A stretch of DNA of 64,000 nucleotides from Paratinospora sagittata (lineage: Eukaryota; Streptophyta; Magnoliopsida; Ranunculales; Menispermaceae): NCBI GenBank assembly GCA_035771175.1, contig CM069600.1, positions 11,493,729 through 11,557,728 on the forward strand, read 5' to 3'. Position 1 is the first letter of the stretch; every line of letters starts with the position of its first letter. Under the pieces are notes generated by a model. That model was not told where the DNA came from and did no database searches. It worked only from the letters and a program-made list of their open reading frames with translations. Shown in pieces: positions 23,222 to 34,222 of the stretch. Position numbers and translations under genes: made by a program.

Positions 23222-24616
23222 TGTAATACCCTAGGATTGCACAAAAAAAAAAGTCTCGAGTACCTGACCGAACGTTTAGGCGTCAAAAATCTCTATATAA
23301 ACAACCCTCCCCCTCCTCATTTCTCACACCAAAATCACTCTCCTTGTGATTTTTCCTTCTCTTTCTCACTCATTTTGAGTTTTAGTCTTTTGAGACTCTC
23401 TGTCCGAGACTCTCGGTGCGGTGCGACGAAGTTCTGTCCGGAGGAAAGCGTCAGATCTGAATGAAGAAGTTCTTATCTAGAGGTGGGGAACGAAACATAG
23501 GTTTGCGTGTCTTATAACTTTTATTAAAGTTTACATTTATTTATTATTATGTCTACTGTTCATTTACATTGCATTATATCATATAATGTTATACTGTCAC
23601 ACTTATGCCTGTATATATTGGAATTCATGTATTATACTGTTGTAATGCCGGATTAGTGGTCAATTTGGCTCAACTAGACTCAGTCTTGTCCTCAGTAACT
23701 TTAAATAGTGAACGGGAGGCAGCACGCTGCTCTAGGTGATTGGTATTTAAGCAGACCTTGTGTCTCACCCCTCAACTGGAGACTGATCTAGTTGGTCTTA
23801 TTGAAAGCTATCAGCTTATGCAAGTAATACTGAATGTCCTAACCTTGCACGTCGTGATACCGACCCTGATAAGGATCACCAGACGTTGCCAAAGTCAGTC
23901 TAAATGTCAAGTAAAGACCAGACCAGTAGACTAGACCAATTCATGCATTGGCATCATACATATCACCACCTAGGGACGTATGTGGTTTATGATTTATAGA
24001 ATAGTTAGGAGCATTGCTCGCTATTCATTATATTTTCTCTGGAGAGGGACGTACAATGAGAACCCGGCTACGCCTGGGGAGGGACATCTGTACGTGAATC
24101 CAGAGCATCGTTCCTGAGGAGGGACGTACAATGAGAACCTGGCTACGCCTGGGGAAGGACATCTGTACGTGAAGTCAGGCGATGTACATTCATCAAACCA
24201 TTACGAGACGGTGTCACGCATACATACATATTGATTGATTATGATGCTTTGATGTGTATTTAAGATATTTAATTATGAAGTTTGTTTTATTAATTGTTAT
24301 ATTCACGAACTATTTCACCCACTGAGCGCGTTAAGCTCATTCCATTGTTATCCAAATTTTCACAGGAAATTAGGGTAGACTGGGTGCAGGTTATGGGGCC
24401 CACATTTTGTACCCTTTGTATTATTCATTGGGAATTTTGGGGAGTATGTTCCCTTGACTATTTCATGTACAAATGAATTCTGAATAAAATGAAATCAGAC
24501 TTGTACTGTTTTATATTTCTGTTGCGTACTCTGTCATTACCACTGTTATAATTCCAAATGCACTCCCCGTCTGGGAGTGTACCGCTGGTTTAGGCGCGTC
24601 TAGGCGGGGTGTGACA
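23222..24616 (+). repeat. Element A 3' LTR (1395 bp)
   Basis: It begins TGTAATACCCTAGG and ends GGTGTGACA, followed by the target duplication AGTGT. It is shorter than the 5' LTR mainly because U3 keeps only one degenerate 20 bp unit. It shares the TATATAAA box, the GAGGTGGGG donor-like site, the CTCAT...TTTTCACAGG acceptor-like block and the AATAAA signal with the 5' LTR. Confidence 0.92.
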
Positions 24617-26335
24617 AGTGTTTTCCATATCTCCGACCATATAACAATCACAAATTGTAGTTCAAATCTTTACCTTGTACTTTCCTTGGTTACAGCTCTA
24701 AACATAAATGTTACAAATGTCTTGCTTCTAATGGTACAACTTACATATCCAGACATGTTGTATTTGATGAGTCTCAATTTCCTTTTGCTACTAAATCTGT
24801 TGAATCTTCCTCTTCCTCCACCAATGACACATCCAATGCATTCCCTTCCAATGTACCTAACTTGACTGAACCTGCAACAGAATATCCAGCCTCTTCCACT
24901 TTAAATCAGCTCTTCTATCAATCTGAAACTAAACCCCGTATCTCTGCTCTTCATCTGAACCTATACTTGAACCAATACTGTGTACCAATAATCACCATAT
25001 GATTACTAGAGCCAAAACTGGGATTTTCAAGCCCAAGGCATTTGTGTCAGATCTGAATTTTGATGAACCAACAAAGCTCATTGATGCCTTAGCTCATGAT
25101 AAGTGGAGTACTACTATGAATGAAAAGTATTTGGCCTTGTTGAAGAATGGTACATGGAGTCTTGTTCCTGTCCTTGCTGATAGGAAAATTGTTGGCTACA
25201 AATGGATTTTTAAGTCGAAAAAACATCTTGATGGCACTATTGTTAGGTATAAGGCTAGACTTGTAGCTAAGGCGTACCTTCAACAAGCCAGGATTGATTA
25301 TACTGAAACTTTTAGTCTTGTAGTAAAACCGACATCCATTCGAGTGGTTCTAACAATTGCATTGGCTAGACATTGGTTTTTGAGACAATTGGATGTGAAC
25401 AATATGTTTCTTAATGGTGATTTGAATGAGGAAATCTATATGGAGCAGCCACCGGGTTTTGAGAAAGGGCGAATATGGTTTGCAAACTTCACAAAGCTCT
25501 TTATGGTCTAAAGCAAGCACCAAGAGCTGGGTTTGATAAACTTAGACAATGTTTGTTGAAGTTAGGGTATGTAGCTTCTAAAGCTGATCAGTCCCTATTC
25601 ATGAAAGTCTCTTCTTCTTCATGTGTTCTTCTTTTGATTTATGTAGATGATATCATAGTGACTGGTAGTAATGTTAATGAAGTCGAGAAACTTATAATTC
25701 ATCTACCTTTTATTTTTGCTTTGAAAGATTTGGGTACGTTGCAATATTTTTTGGGAATCGAAGTTCGACAATAGTTCAATGGTTTACATCTTTCTCAAAA
25801 GAAGTATATACTTGATTTGTTGGCTAGAGCAAAAATGGAGAATGCAAATTATTTTCCTACTCCTATGGTCACAGGTGTGTCTTTGTCTTCCTCTCATGGT
25901 GATCCCATTGATAATGTTTTCGAATATAGGAGTATTGTGGGAGCCTTACATTATGTCACTATTACTCGACCTGAAACTTCTTTAGTGTGAATAAGGTCAG
26001 CCAATTTATGCAGCAGCCATTGGATACTCATTGGAAGGCCGTCAAGAGGATACTTCGATATCTCAAGAGAACTTTAGATTTTGTACTTGTCTTTACTTCT
26101 TCTTCTCACTTAAATCTGACTTTTATTTCTGATGCGGATTGGGGTAGTGACCCCGATGACAAACGTTCGACTATGGGTTTTGCATTTATTTGGGTAACAA
26201 CCTTGTCTCTTGGTGTTCTAAGAAGCAACATACAGTCTCTCAGTCAAGTACTGAAGCTAAGTATCGTAGTCTTGCCAATGCATCTTCTGAACTTTTGTGC
26301 TTGCAGTCTATCACACTTATTTTCAAAACTTAAAT
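24617..26335 (+). pseudogene. Ty1/copia element K, 3' piece (integrase end, RT, RNase H)
   Basis: After the target duplication the interrupted frame continues with an integrase C-terminal stretch (FPYLRPYNNHK; HVVFDESQFPF) and a Ser/Pro linker. RT follows (MITRAKTGIFKPK; NGTWSLVP; GYKWIFKSKKHLDG; then LLIYVDDIIVTGS at about 25640), then RNase H (HWKAVKRILRYLK; ISDADWGSDPDDKRSTMG; TVSQSSTEAKYRSLA). Frameshifts lie near 25490, 25775, 25985 and 26190. It stops near 26335 without polypurine tract or 3' LTR, so both ends of this copia are truncated. Confidence 0.88.
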
Positions 26336-27891
26336 TTAGAGTAATAAGAATAAATATTTGTTCTTATCAAGAAAATAGCAAAAAGAAAATCGAGGTGTGA
26401 ATTGTATCCATCTACCTTAACCCCAAAATCTTTACACAGGTAAAAATAAATTTAATAATATCATTTATATTCAAAATAAGGTTTCAAGTTAAAATATAAG
26501 AATACTCTTTCAATTTCTATGCCACGGACTATAGATTCCCATCACACAAATTAAATATTGAGCCATGAGGGTACTTGCCATTGTCTATCCATTATGGACA
26601 CAACATTTTAAATATATTCATCAAGTAGAATTAACAAGTTCAAGTCCAAGGCATAAACATATAAAATAACCCATGAAATCTTCAACGACCACTATAATGT
26701 TCTAAAAGCATTGATTTCGAATACAACCCATTTAATTGATATAATCAATTAATAAATAATTACTCAGTCCTACTACCATAACACTAATCAAGCCACTAAC
26801 CCACCCCTACTACTGTGAGATACGTCACGAACTTGCGACTTTATTCTTTCAGGTTCCTGCATGTGAAAAATAGGGGTGAGCTTGAAAGCCCAGTGGATCA
26901 TCTAAACCATTCACAACATTTTATCATGATATATACACAAGAACATTACAAACAAGTTTCACACGTTAATCGTTGCAACATTTGATTGTTTAAGTTGAGA
27001 ATTCCATCACGTTCCAAATCACGTACCTTTAGGGAATCAAACCCCGGGTGGCACTACCCAAAATTAAAATTTAGTTGTCAATATTCATAATGAATAACTA
27101 CCCCATAATAATCATTGGCGATATTCATCAAAATAACTGTCCCAAAATAGTCATTGGCGATATTCATCAGAGTAACTGCCTCATATTTGTTATTCTTATC
27201 TTAATCATGTTCTTTAATGAAGTCACAGTATCACACATGCAACATAAGTACGATACATAACTTGTATTCACATGATATGTTCAAACCCCACAACACATGG
27301 TATCATATCACAATGCCAAATATATTAGCATTCACATATGGATTTTATTATAACAATTATGCTAATACTATCATGTCATATATCACGTCATCAAACTTTT
27401 AAAGTACACATGAATTACACACATCTAACATCAACTCGGGACAACAAATCATACACGTACACTATCATCATGGCCAACAATCACAATATGTATAATCATG
27501 TAAGATAAGCATGCTCGAGCAATCTAATAATACTATAAATCTAATTAATTTAATGTTCCTATCTACATATCGAAATAAAATATTGTAAAAGCATAGAATC
27601 TTCCCCACCTGTTACGCACGCAGTTCGTTGTTGTCAAAATTCTTGGTGCGTAACATACGTCCTCAACCTATACATATGTATTACATTTGAATTAGTCACA
27701 CATACCCAAATATATATATTACTCATATAAGTAAAATATATGTATATGCATACGTATATAACTGTTATAATATATGTGTATATAATTTGTATAGCAGAGA
27801 AGTGCCACCACTCTGTTTATATAATATATATATATACTACTATAATATATATAATCTGTATAACAAAGAAGTGGTTGGCGGTGGTGGGTTT

Positions 27892-27959
<68 letters not shown>

Positions 27960-28138
27960 CATGTGATATATGCATGTTGGTGGTGTGTGATTGTAGTAGA
28001 TAACACACTATCATGCATTTGTTGGCCATGGTCACAACAGTTGTTGTTGTCTCCCTCAATGCCGTAAAAATATGAAAGAAGAGTTATAATCTGGAAAACA
28101 GGGACGGTGAGGTGAGGAACCACACATGGCACTCATTG
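26336..28138. other. AT-rich stretch without a gene; contains an LTR-like block
   Basis: I see no supportable coding region. On the reverse strand around 26905-26840 there is CACTGGGCTTTC, AAGCTCACCCCTATTT and TTTCACATGCAGG. This is the same layout as the acceptor-like block in the A and D LTRs, so part of a third LTR family probably lies here in reverse. An inverted repeat, GTTACGCAC...GTGCGTAAC, lies at about 27611-27653. The rest is A/T-rich with short tandem words such as 'tcattggcgatattcatca' at 27111-27169. Confidence 0.4.
27890..27957. repeat. (TA)n microsatellite
   Basis: An almost uninterrupted TA run of about 65 bp. Open frames across it encode only Ile-Tyr repeats and are not genes. 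Confidence 0.95.
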
Positions 28139-30585
28139 TGTACCACCCCGTAGTTTTAATTAAATACATACATTGAAGTACGCATATATCGAGACATATA
28201 ATACGTGTATTTTATACGTAGGAGCTAAATATACGGGTGTATGAAAATACATGCTAGATTTAAGGGGAATTAGTAAATAAATAAAATTATTAAATGAAGA
28301 TGATACATATGGGATCATCTTATATGGGTGCTTACAATTTAAAAAATGGAGTTGAATTAAATTGATTAATTTATGGGGTTGGTTAAATATGTGGATTGTA
28401 GTATGATTTAATGAATTAATGAATAGTATGATTTAGTGCATGAAAGTTAAATATTAAGATGGAAAAGTTGCTTTATTAAGTTAGATGAGGTGCATTGGAT
28501 CATTTTGTATATATAAATATCAACTCTCATTTTTAATCTCAATCTCTCTCAACCGTTTTAAAAAAAAGAAAAAGAAAGAAGTTGCAGAGAAGAAAGAAGA
28601 ACGAACGAAAAGAGAGAAGAAAGAAAGAGAAAGAAAAGAACGAAGGGGAAACGCGAGATTTGCGTCAAATCAGAACTTGTGGTAAGTGATTTTCACTTTA
28701 GTTCGTCGTAAAATTAATCTTTAACTAGTGTATGACGATTTTAGCGGAGTAATTTTAGATATGAGAGTTGTTTTACTGTATTTTCAAAATTGGGTTTTTA
28801 CCCAACTTGGATGAAAATTTGTTCGAAAGGTGGAAAAACACTCCCTAGACTGTAGGAGCCCCGAATATGTGGTTCGATTCCATTTATGCGCTTATTTGGA
28901 ATTTTTATGGTTGTTAGAAGTTTGTTGGAAGTTAGAGTTATATTGAAAACCTTTCGAATCATATTTAAACCAGATGAAACTCCAGTTGAAGGCTATAGAA
29001 TGGTAGAATGAACTGTTGTGAGTCCATCGATGCTAATTTCATGATTTTTGGAGACCGTTTGACAATTTTAGTAATAATTTCCATGTTTCCAACGAACAGA
29101 GATGTGAATAGTACTGTGATCATATCTAGTGACTAAAATGGAATTAGAATCCAATGAAACTCTGATTTGAGATCATATAATCATAGAAAACTGAATTCCG
29201 GACGTTTCGATGTTAAGATCATGATTTTTGGATATGATTTGATATTTTTAGTAGCTAACTATATGATTTTTGTGAGTAAAATTGACTTTGGATGCCTTTG
29301 CGAACGTGTAAAATCTTAGTAAAATACCTGTTGAAGGTAGCAGAATGGGAGTATAACAGATTTTACACGTGTCGATGTGGACAAAATAATTTTAGGAATG
29401 TTCTATATTTTTAATAAAATTGATATATGCTCCAGGAGAAAAATAAAACTGAGAACTAGTGAAAATATGAATTGGAAATCTATTTTCACGGTTATTTTTT
29501 GTGGAAATATCTAGATTGACCACATTAATGAGATAATAGTTTCTTCAACTGCTTATGAGTCCTAAATTGAGTTGGAATTTAAAGTCACAGAATGTGTATA
29601 ATATTTTTAAGGTTGATCTTTATTATTGGTGATTTGAAGTGAGTTGAGAAATTAAATATGTAAATAGATATGAATAAATGAAATTGAATTATGGAGTGGT
29701 TGTGACAGGTTGAGTTAGTTGGATTTAAATTGGAGCTGGACTCGAAAGCGACGGTGATTGTAATTAAGTTGAAAAGTCATGTACTGTGAGTATATTTTCT
29801 TGATTTTGGTTCTTGTATAGCATTTTAAATATATGAAATGTTTGAATGTAAATATGCTATGCAGATAATGTTGCATTGTGTTTTAATTTGCATTCATAAA
29901 TGATTTATTTTGAGCATTAGTGCATGTGAGACTTGCAAATGCAAGTTGGTGTCATTTCGTTAGGAATTAGACCCGGATGAGCGTTATGTATAACCTCATT
30001 GCCAGTAGGCCTGTCTGAACAAGGATTGGAGATCCTTGAAATGACTGTGAATTGGGTAATGAGAGGCTCTGGCTACCTTGTAACGGCCATACAAGGGTTA
30101 GACTCGCTCTCTTGCCTTCAAGGAGAGAGATTGTGGATTTCGTTAAAAAGGATGCATTGTTTTCTTGAAAACTCATGAAATTTATGTTGTTGACGTGTAG
30201 AATATATTCGTTTAATAATGCATGTGTTTAATAATTGTTTGAAATGATTTTAAATGTCATATTTCCCTAAATGCATATAATTGTCATATCAAGAAATATA
30301 TTCACTAAGCTGTTGTTTGCTCACTCTATTTCCTTCAATATTTCAGGTACAGAGTTAAAAGGAAAAGCACGAGAGTAGATACCTGTCTTATGTTGTTAAT
30401 GTACGTGTATGCGAAGGAAATGGATTATATAATATATATCACATCCTACATATATATATTATCACATAGATGGGTTGTACATGGATTTTGATTTGATATT
30501 TTGGGTTATACTATGCTTGTGATGATGAAATGAGATGATCAGATATATTTATCAGGTGAGGATTTGATTTGTGGAATGAATGAAA

Positions 30586-30642
<57 letters not shown>

Positions 30643-30842
30643 ATTGATTTGTGGTATATCAGGAAAAAAATGTGAATTGTCCATTTTATGGGGAGATGCT
30701 GTCAAAATTTTTTAAAAATTTTGGAAATTATTGTGAATGTCTGTTGAGGCTGACAGTGTATTGTATATTGTATATGAGTATGTACAATGTATAGTACACT
30801 GTGCCGGTCATGATGTCAGCCTACGTCAGGTGCGTCGTGACA
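28139..30842 (+). mobile_element. LTR of gypsy family D, copy D1 (about 2.7 kb)
   Basis: It begins TGTACCACCCCGTAGTTTTAA, matching the reverse-strand start at 63119, and ends GTGCGTCGTGACA. A TATA box (GTATATATAAAT) lies at 28508-28519, followed by purine-rich sequence. GTAAGT at 28682-28687 is a strong 5' splice site, and CTCAC...TTTCAGGTACAG ending at 30346 is a 3' splice site, outlining an intron of about 1.67 kb. No primer-binding site follows and no 5 bp target duplication is seen, so it is probably a solo or broken LTR. Related pieces are D2 (44199-46205) and D3 (62245-63119). Confidence 0.7.
30589..30639. repeat. (AT)n microsatellite inside D1
   Basis: A TA run of about 50 bp in the 3' half of the D1 LTR. 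The D2 copy has only a short TA run at the matching place (about 44399-44407), so it expanded or contracted after the LTRs diverged. Confidence 0.92.
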
Positions 30843-30864
30843 ATATTATACATAAGGCCTTTTA

Positions 30865-30978
30865 GTCACACCTGGGTTGCGCAAGCGCCCCATACCTAGT
30901 GTGATGAGCACCCCGCCATGGGGTCTGCTCCAGCCATAGCACCACATAATATTGTCCATCCCGTCACACACCAACGGT
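30865..30978 (+). repeat. Left arm of a hairpin element interrupted by element C
   Basis: GTCACACCTGGGTTGCGCAAG through GGTCTGCTCCAGCC and TATTGTCCATCCCGTCACACA is the reverse complement of 40776-40883. Arms are about 108 bp. Without element C the loop would be about 155 bp, giving a foldback element of about 370 bp. No transposase and no clear target duplication are visible. Confidence 0.7.
30974..30978. repeat. Target-site duplication ACGGT, left copy (element C)
   Basis: ACGGT directly precedes TGTAATACC at 30979. The same 5 bp follow the 3' LTR terminus at 40628-40632. Confidence 0.88.
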
Positions 30979-31208
30979 TGTAATACCGTGTATTTCACAA
31001 AAAAAAAAATTACTATTTGGGCAACGCCCGAACGTTCAGGCGCATGCTCGAACGTTCCGGCGCATGCCAGAACGTTCAGGCGCATGACAGAACGTTCAGG
31101 CGCATGTCAGAACGTTCAGTCGCAATGCATGCCCGAACGTTCAAGCGCATGGCAGAACGTTCCGGCGCATGGCAGAACGTTCAGGCGCATGCCAGAACGT
31201 TCAGTATA
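30979..31208 (+). repeat. Element C 5' LTR remnant with nine GAACGTTC units
   Basis: It holds the LTR start and then nine copies of a ~20 bp unit with the core GAACGTTC, for example 'agaacgttcaggcgcatgcc'. After the ninth core the sequence jumps to the AT-rich leader (TATATATAGTTAAG). The TATA box, R, U5 and primer-binding site, about 1.3 kb in other copies, are deleted. Confidence 0.9.
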
Positions 31209-31606
31209 TATATAGTTAAGATTTGGATTAAAAACAACTATATATGATTTTTATATAGTTTAATTTCAAATATATATATATATATATATATATAGTTGAT
31301 TTTTGGAAATTATATATATAGTTATGATTAAATATGTCTATACATTCATATGTGAATACGACATATATACATATTTTAAATAGTTGATTTTTGGAAACTA
31401 TATATAGTTATGATAACATATGTCTATACATTCATATGTGAATACGACATATATACATCAAATCACTAATGAAGAAATTTTCATGATGGCATAAACATCA
31501 AAAGAAAACTCGAAAATAATGTCTAGCAGACAAGGCATAAATCTTAAAAATGTTAGGAATATATTTTGTGCCTTTCACACAAATTTATTTTCCTTTCAGC
31601 AAAAGA
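31209..31606 (+). other. Leader of element C, A/T-rich, ending in an acceptor-like site
   Basis: A short version of the family leader, with a repeated block 'gttgatttttggaaactata...tctatacattcatatgtgaa' at about 31294-31455. It ends TTTTCCTTTCAG at 31599, 7 nt before the extra-frame ATG. Confidence 0.7.
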
Positions 31607-33441
31607 ATGACCTCAAGGGAAGGAACAACTTCCACTAGCCGGGAACCAATTCCCACTAGACTAACGGAATTGTCCAAAAGAGAGGTTATGACTATGAGGA
31701 GCATCGATAATAGAGATCTCCGCCTCCGCTCAATCCTTCATGACAAACTCGCAACACTGGATTGGTTAAATATAACCAAAGTCGAGGGTCAAGTCTCTTA
31801 CAACTTGGTCAGATCCTTCTATGAAGCCATGAATTACGTCGGACTTCCAAAAGAATGAATCAGCCCTGTATTGGAGACAACAGTTATGGGGATAAAAATT
31901 CCTATCAACGTCGAACTTATTGCTCAACTTTTAGAGATTTCGATTGAGGAGATGATTATTGATCCACACGAACCCCAGACAGTTGCAGAGATCGCAGAAT
32001 CTAATGAAAAATTGTTCAATTCCCTCGCCAAAAAGCCATACACTCAATCAACATACACCAACCTCCCAAACAATCATCTTAAGCCATCTCTTGCCGGCCT
32101 TGGAAAGATAGTATACGGAAACATCTTGCCAGAAAGGGGGACTAGAGGCACTATGTCAAGGGCCCAACTCCTTGTGTTGTATTGCATAGAGAAGAAACTA
32201 AAGGTCTCCCTACCACACATCATCATCCAACAAATATTGAGGGTGATACAAAACCCTTTGAGAAAGGAATACCTTGGTTACGGAGTCTTGATCATGAGGA
32301 TGTTATACGAAGCAAACATACACCAACCTCCCAAACAATCATCTTAAGCCATCTCTTGCCGGCCTCGGAAAGATTGTATACGGCAACATCTTGCCAGAAA
32401 GGGGGACTAAAGGCACTATGTTAAGGGCTCAACTTCTTATGTTATACTGCATAGAGAAGAAAATTACGGTCTCCCTACCTCACATTATTATCCAACAAAT
32501 GTTGAGGGTGATACAACACCCTTTGAGAAAAGAATTCCTCGGCTACGGAGTCTTGATTATGAGGATACTATCCGAGGCAAACGTCGCCACTTTCGATGGA
32601 ACGTCAAAGCTCATCACTGAACCAGTTACAACATCCTTTATCTTCAAGACATATGGCACAAGTGGAAGGGTAACTGACGAAGATGTATTCGGCACGACGA
32701 TAAGAAATGCCGAAAGAAGGAGAGATCAGCATGGGCGTTGCCTTCACAAAAGTCGACGCAAGATGCCCGTCAGAGAAGGCCCAAATAACGATTCAAATCC
32801 ACATCCTACATCAGACCCAACCCCGAATAGTGATCCAACCGATCGACCATTCACTGACGAAGAGTTATATGCCACACTAAATCAACCTACACAATGTCAT
32901 GATAGACAAGGTACGCAAGCAAATCCACCAACTTGGAACGTGCTAACTCAAGGCACCACTTCGTACCAACGACTTCCAACTCCTACGGTACAGTATCAGC
33001 CAGTTCCACAAGTTGCTGTGAACCAACAACAACAATATTGGGCAGAATCTTGGAGGACAAAACATCCCGATAAGCCCATTGTTTCAAACTTTTTCACCAC
33101 AAACAAATCCAAATATCCATGGGGTTCCAGTTAGGGGATCCCCGCACAATCAAAACAACTACCTTCCACCTATGAACCAATACTTTCCCCCAATGTCTAT
33201 GGCCTACCCTTCTCCTACGGGACGAACGACCCATCAACCACCAATGGGACAACCAACTAACCTACTTGAACGGTTAGATGAAATGGCATCCAATATTGCT
33301 ACACTGAGAGAGAGCCACAATAATATATTAACCTGGTTGCAAAACTCCGACGCAGAGCGTGCACACTCTCAACCTTCCGTTAGTAGTCGTTCTGTACGTA
33401 GCCATAGATCTCGAAGGAGTAGTAGTAGGCAAGAAAGTTAA
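31607..33441 (+). pseudogene. Element C extra 5' frame with internal 265 bp duplication
   Basis: It starts MTSREGT at 31607 after a conserved acceptor-like sequence. It carries the same blocks as the B copy: HDKLATLDWLN, FYEAMNY, GIKIPINVELIAQLLEI, the LLVLYCIEKKLKVSLPHII helix, a Gln/Pro-rich linker, LLERLDEMASNIATL and an Arg/Ser tail ending SRQES. An in-frame TGA lies at about 31856-31858, a duplication of 265 bp starts at 32051/32316 and changes frame, and another frameshift lies near 33085. The frame is dead in this copy but fully recognisable. It resembles the 'putative plant transposon protein' family from memory. Confidence 0.75.
32051..32580 (+). repeat. 265 bp tandem duplication within the extra 5' frame of C
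   Basis: ACATACACCAACCTCCCAAA starts at 32051 and again at 32316. The two units are clearly different from each other. The first reads 'atgtcaagggcccaactcc', closer to element B. The second reads 'atgttaagggctcaacttc', closer to element A. The 265 bp period is not a multiple of three, so the reading frame shifts. Confidence 0.85.
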
Positions 33442-34222
33442 AATTAATTCCTGGCATTGTAAACTTTTCTTTGCTATATATGAATGAAATTGTTTTGTTT
33501 AAAGACTATCTTTGGTGGGCCGACTTACAACCATTCTTTCTTTTGTATCACTAACTTTGTAGTGGTATGGGACACAACAAAATTGGAGGATACTAAATAA
33601 AATGTGGAAGTAAGAAAACCCATGACCTTGTGTGAAAAGAAACATTTGGAGAAAGTTGCATTACTAATATTATCACTAAGTTTACACAGTATGGGACAAG
33701 TAAATTTGGACGATACTATTAGTGAACTTTTATTCAGCCAATGTTTTTAGAGACTGTGTTCATACAACTTAACTTGGTTGACACCCTTATTACTAAATTC
33801 ATGTGGTATGGGACACATGAACTTGGATAATAATCGAAAAGACTAAGAGTAAGCGTCTGAATACATAAGATTACGAGAGAACGTTAGATCAGGATATTTA
33901 CCGAGGCAAATCTTAGAATTTTTATGACTCGAATGGATTTTCAATGCAATATATATGTATGTTCACAAACAACCAGACCCAAATCATTTTAAATACTTGC
34001 AAAGTTTTATACTTTTTATATAAACATTCTAACTTTGTTTTTACACCATGGCCAAACATACGAGATATTTAAGATTCTTTGATTCCTCAACAAAAACCTT
34101 ACACTATACTTAGAACAATAGGTGATTGCAGTACTCTCGAAATTGTTGATGAGCATACTATAACATTATACTTGGCTACAGTTTCTTAATCTTGGTTTTC
34201 TTTTTTCCTTGCCAGTGAGAAA
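33442..34222 (+). other. Spacer between extra 5' frame and gag of element C
   Basis: Non-coding and alignable with the A and B spacers. It has repeated 'tatgggacac' words and ends TTTTCTTTTTTCCTTGCCAG at 34215, 7 nt before the gag ATG, which looks like a 3' splice site. No frame of interest is seen. Confidence 0.65.

Larger units (their letters stand above)
2982..24616 (+). mobile_element. Ty3/gypsy element A (Tekay/Del-like chromovirus with extra frames), nested host of element B
   Basis: This near-complete element is bounded by LTRs with TG...CA ends and a 5 bp target duplication. In order it holds the 5' LTR, an iMet-type primer-binding site, an AT-rich leader, an extra 5' frame, [element B inserted in reverse], a spacer, gag-pol, an extra 3' frame, a polypurine tract and the 3' LTR. 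Lineage is inferred from the RT/RNaseH/integrase motifs and the C-terminal chromodomain region, which resemble Tekay/Del chromoviruses. Without B it would be about 10.5 kb. It is inserted in copia element K. Multiple stops, frameshifts and deletions make it inactive. Confidence 0.9.

Noticed and set aside
27740..28059. Open frames across the TA run on both strands
   Set aside because: They encode only Ile-Tyr repeats from the microsatellite.
28139..30978. D1 as the 5' LTR of a complete element ending at C
   Set aside because: No primer-binding site follows 30842 and no internal region or second full LTR in the right orientation is present.
30979..31250. Regular 20 bp repeats resembling a CRISPR array; long open frames across them
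   Set aside because: There are no unique spacers between units, the repeats lie in LTR U3 regions of a plant retrotransposon, and the open frames are by-products of the repeat period.
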